A stretch of 64,000 bases of DNA, taken from positions 110,134 through 174,133 of the forward strand of contig NZ_JAOQJP010000004.1 in NCBI RefSeq assembly GCF_025567305.1, read 5' to 3'. Source of the DNA: Lentihominibacter butyricus. Lineage in GTDB: Bacteria; Bacillota; Clostridia; Peptostreptococcales; Anaerovoracaceae. The notes beneath the pieces are model-generated. The model searched no databases. It saw only the letters and a program-made list of their open reading frames with translations, and had not been told where the DNA came from. Made by a program: the position numbers and the translations under genes. Below are positions 61,326-64,000 of this stretch, piece after piece; positions within the stretch are counted from its first letter, which is position 1, and every line of letters begins with the position of its first letter.

Positions 61326-63792
61326 AGGATTATACAGATATCACCACGAAGAACATGACCACCTCGAGCATGAACACTATCACCATGATGATGGATGCGG
61401 CTGCGAATGCGGACACGACCATGAGCATGATCATGATGAACACGATCATCATCACCACCACGATGACGACGACTGTGACTGCGGCTGCGGACACGACCAC
61501 CATCATCATGAGCACGAACATGAACACGAGCATCATCACCACGACGATGACGACTGTGACTGCGGTTGCGGGCACGACCACCATCATCATGACCATGACG
61601 ACGACTGCGGCTGTGGATGCGGGCACGATCATGATCACGAAGAACACGATCACAGCCACGACCACGACTTCGACAATATTTCAAAGGCTGACCAGCGCGT
61701 TTACATCATAGAAGGACTCGACTGTGCAAACTGCGCAGCCAAGATGGAACGCAGGATCCAGGCTCTGCCCGAAGTCAAGGCAGCATCCATCATCTTTGCA
61801 ACAAAACAGCTCAGAGTCGCTGCAGACGATCCCGACGCACTCATGGCACAGCTCGAAAAAGAATGCCAGACCATCGAGGACAACGTAAAACTCGTTAAAA
61901 AAGAAAATACCGCTGCAAAACCTAAAGCAGAGAAAAAAGGCTTCTTCAGGGAAAATGCATCTGACCTGATATCGATATCCATCGGCATCGTCCTTTTCGC
62001 AATAGGAGTCATATTCGAACACACCGGACTGTTCGAACCTGCCCTGCTGCCGATATTTATCGTGGCATATCTCGTCCTCGGCTGGGAAGTCCTGCTCACA
62101 TCAGGAAAGAACATCCTCAAGGGACAGATCTTCGATGAAAACTTCCTCATGTCGATAGCAACGATCGCAGCGTTCTGCATCGGAGACTTTGCCGAAGGCG
62201 CAGGCGTGATGCTGTTTTACCGCATAGGTGAGCTTTTCGAGCACATAGCTGTAGAAAAGAGCCGTTCACAGATCATGGACGCTGTCGATATGCGACCTGA
62301 AACGGTTACCATCGTCGATGGAGACGAAACAAGAACGATACCGGCAGGTGAAGCGAAGACCGGCGATATACTCATCGTACGTCCCGGAGACAGGATCCCT
62401 CTCGATTCAGTCGTTACAGAAGGCGAAAGCCGCATAGACACATCCCCTATCACGGGCGAGCCAGTACCTGTGAAAGCCGTTCCGGGCAGCGAAGTCATCT
62501 CCGGCTGCGTGAACGAACAGGGACTGCTGAAGATAAGAGTGACGAAGCCGTTATCAGAATCCATGGTAACAAGGATCCTCGATTCAGTCGAAAATGCTGC
62601 TGCAGGCAAACCTAAGATGGACAGATTCATCACCAGATTCGCAAAAGTCTACACACCTATAGTCGTAGGCCTCGCAGTCCTCACGGCTATAATCCCTTCG
62701 ATCGTTACAGGCAGCTGGAGCGAATGGATCACGACAGCGATCACGTTCCTCGTTATAAGCTGCCCTTGCGCACTCGTTATCAGCGTGCCGCTCGCATTCT
62801 TCTCCGGCATCGGAGCTGCATCCAAGCTCGGCATACTGTTCAAAGGCGGACTTTCGATCGAAGCACTCAAAAATGTAAAAGCCGTAGTCATGGATAAAAC
62901 AGGCACGATAACAAAGGGCAACTTCACCGTACAGCAGATACTCCCTGCCGGCGACATCAGCGAAGAACAGCTGCTTTCCATTGCCGCTGCATGCGAATAC
63001 AACTCGACACACCCTATCGCTGTAAGCATCGTTGAAAAAGCCCAGCAGTCAGGTATTTCCATAGAAAAAGCCGCATCGCTGAACGAACTCTCCGGCAAAG
63101 GTATCAAAGCTCAGCTTTCATGCGGAGAGGTCCTCTGCGGAAACAAGGCGCTGATGAAGGATCACGGTATTTCTACTGCAAATATGCAGAGTACCGGCGG
63201 TACAGAGGTATTCCTCGCAGTAAACGGAGTATTCGCAGGTTCGATAAGCATCGCAGATACTCTCAAAGCCGACGCTGTAGCAGCTATTTCAAGGCTCAAG
63301 TCGGCAGGACTCGTACCGGCTATGCTGACAGGCGACAATGCCGAAAGCGCAGCTGATATCGCAGCCAAGGTAGGCATAAGCGAAGTACACGCACAGCTCA
63401 TGCCCGACGGTAAGCTCGCAGCACTCAAGGATATCCGTGAAAAGATTGGATCCGTGATGTTCGTAGGCGACGGTATAAACGACGCACCTGTTCTGGCAGG
63501 AGCTGACGTCGGAGCTGCAATGGGAAGCGGAGCCGACGCTGCTATCGAGGCCGCCGATGTCGTATTCATGAATTCATCGGTAGAATCGATACCTCAGTCG
63601 ATCGGCATCGCCAAGAGCACCAACAGCATCGCAGTGCAGAACATCATCATAGCACTTTTCGTAAAGCTGCTCGTGATCGTTCTCGGCCTTATAGGTCTCG
63701 CAAACATATGGGCTGCGATCTTCGCAGACACAGGCGTTGCAATGATCTGCATACTCAACTCACTGCGCATACTCTGGAAGAAATTCAGATAA
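61318..63792 (+). CDS. P1B-type heavy-metal ATPase with His/Cys-rich N-terminus
   Basis: An 824-residue metal efflux ATPase, most like the Zn/Cd/Pb (ZntA) class. Residues 9-116 form a Cys/His-rich extension with 43 His and 12 Cys, the Cys in four CxCxCGH units. An HMA domain with CANC (Cys136, Cys139) follows. The core has TGEP, CPC (482-484), phosphorylated Asp526 in DKTGT, the His-Pro motif THPIAV, GDGINDAP, and in the last helices N-x7-K and DTG. ATG 61318 overlaps the arsR stop, so translation is coupled. Confidence 0.93.
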   Translation: MSKGLYRYHHEEHDHLEHEHYHHDDGCGCECGHDHEHDHDEHDHHHHHDDDDCDCGCGHDHHHHEHEHEHEHHHHDDDDCDCGCGHDHHHHDHDDDCGCGCGHDHDHEEHDHSHDHDFDNISKADQRVYIIEGLDCANCAAKMERRIQALPEVKAASIIFATKQLRVAADDPDALMAQLEKECQTIEDNVKLVKKENTAAKPKAEKKGFFRENASDLISISIGIVLFAIGVIFEHTGLFEPALLPIFIVAYLVLGWEVLLTSGKNILKGQIFDENFLMSIATIAAFCIGDFAEGAGVMLFYRIGELFEHIAVEKSRSQIMDAVDMRPETVTIVDGDETRTIPAGEAKTGDILIVRPGDRIPLDSVVTEGESRIDTSPITGEPVPVKAVPGSEVISGCVNEQGLLKIRVTKPLSESMVTRILDSVENAAAGKPKMDRFITRFAKVYTPIVVGLAVLTAIIPSIVTGSWSEWITTAITFLVISCPCALVISVPLAFFSGIGAASKLGILFKGGLSIEALKNVKAVVMDKTGTITKGNFTVQQILPAGDISEEQLLSIAAACEYNSTHPIAVSIVEKAQQSGISIEKAASLNELSGKGIKAQLSCGEVLCGNKALMKDHGISTANMQSTGGTEVFLAVNGVFAGSISIADTLKADAVAAISRLKSAGLVPAMLTGDNAESAADIAAKVGISEVHAQLMPDGKLAALKDIREKIGSVMFVGDGINDAPVLAGADVGAAMGSGADAAIEAADVVFMNSSVESIPQSIGIAKSTNSIAVQNIIIALFVKLLVIVLGLIGLANIWAAIFADTGVAMICILNSLRILWKKFR

Positions 63793-63832
63793 CCGGATAA
63801 ACGAAAACCGGCCGTTCACGGCCACATCAGGT

Positions 63833-63860
63833 GGCACGCTCAGCAGCGTGCCGCTTTTTC
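63833..63860 (+). terminator. Terminator of the arsR-ATPase operon
   Basis: Stem GGCACGCT / AGCGTGCC, loop CAGC, then GC and a T5 tract, 40 bases after the stop codon. Confidence 0.85.
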
Positions 63861-63861
63861 T

Positions 63862-63908
63862 TTGCAGCTCCATCCTGCTGCTTTTCTTGCAGCTCCATCC
63901 TGCCGCTT
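63862..63908. repeat. 22-base direct repeat, two copies
   Basis: Copies at 63862-63883 and 63887-63908 are identical at 21 of 22 positions (core TTGCAGCTCCATCCTGC) with a 3-base gap. Located in the gene-free right end of the window. Confidence 0.7.
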
Positions 63909-64000
63909 GCTAGTGTAAAATATTTGTAGGTCAAAAAAAGATCAATAGAAAAGAGAACTTCCTTTTGTGTTAGAATTTAAATAACCCAAAACAAAATACT

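Noticed and set aside
61355..61650. Repeated DNA that could be mistaken for a CRISPR or minisatellite array
   Set aside because: Repeats are in-frame codons for His, Asp, Cys and Gly of the ATPase, of uneven spacing, with no spacer structure.
61330..61711. Open frames overlapping the His/Cys-rich ATPase N-terminus in other frames (Met/Val-rich and Thr/Met-rich)
   Set aside because: Shadow frames of the low-complexity His/Asp codons; the real frame continues into the HMA and ATPase domains.
61683..61740. Possibility that the ATPase is a copper (CopA) pump
   Set aside because: The C-terminal helices carry N-x7-K and DTG, and the adjacent regulator has zinc/cadmium-type residues, which fits the Zn/Cd/Pb class better.

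Overview
The window is a 64 kb stretch of a Bacillota chromosome, most likely a spore-forming clostridial anaerobe. Evidence: a yunB-type sporulation gene, CodY with HslVU, a PASTA-domain Ser/Thr kinase with its PP2C phosphatase, a K+-dependent membrane pyrophosphatase, sigma-54, and housekeeping clusters in Gram-positive order. The exact family is uncertain; an amino-acid-fermenting clostridium fits the beta-alanyl-CoA ammonia-lyase-like gene. No rRNA, insertion sequence, prophage, CRISPR array or origin was seen. Most genes lie on the minus strand.

Layout, left to right. (1) 1-17364, minus: one tightly packed cluster, read queH-asnA-priA-def-fmt-metallopeptidase-rsmB-prpC-prkC-rsgA-rpe-plsX-rnc-smc-ftsY (ftsY cut by the window edge). 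It combines translation initiation and protein maturation, rRNA modification, PASTA-kinase signalling, lipid synthesis, chromosome condensation and protein targeting. (2) 17438-19245: a plus-strand radical SAM gene and a convergent thymidine kinase, separated by a strong hairpin. (3) 19371-20938: 15 tRNA genes on the minus strand behind a near-consensus promoter, with a terminator at the far end. (4) 21010-31844, minus: yraN-comM-dprA-topA-hslV-hslU-codY, a terminator, then yunB-hflX-yigZ. (5) 32046-39932: a HAD phosphatase and, divergently, a potassium-uptake operon (trkA, two trkH paralogues, a CBS-domain protein) that runs tail-to-tail into rnr. (6) 40093-45362, minus: a small acidic lipoprotein, an AEC-family carrier, glycerate kinase, a small acidic membrane protein, a sodium:solute symporter and an unrecognised 218-residue protein. 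(7) 45671-54598, minus: trmL, rpoN, then gap-pgk-tpiA-eno-secG and the pyrophosphatase. (8) 54908-64000: homoserine dehydrogenase and a SEC-C protein, nth, a hotdog ammonia-lyase-like enzyme, an NCS1 permease, a ferredoxin-nitroreductase, and an ArsR regulator translationally coupled to a P1B-type ATPase with a very His/Cys-rich N-terminus.

How parts connect. Glycerate kinase of this class usually yields 2-phosphoglycerate, the substrate of the enolase encoded nearby. The pyrophosphatase next to the glycolytic genes fits energy conservation in a fermenter. The most unusual observations are the fourfold Cys-triplet/His-rich metal-binding extension of the ATPase with its paired inverted operators, a tRNA-Tyr with a C1-G72 first pair (bacterial tRNA-Tyr normally has G1-C72), the isolated and apparently highly expressed beta-alanyl-CoA ammonia-lyase homologue beside an NCS1 permease, and the uncharacterised symporter-associated genes. 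Starts given here were re-chosen where the longest reading frame began at an unlikely codon and an in-frame ATG had a good ribosome binding site.
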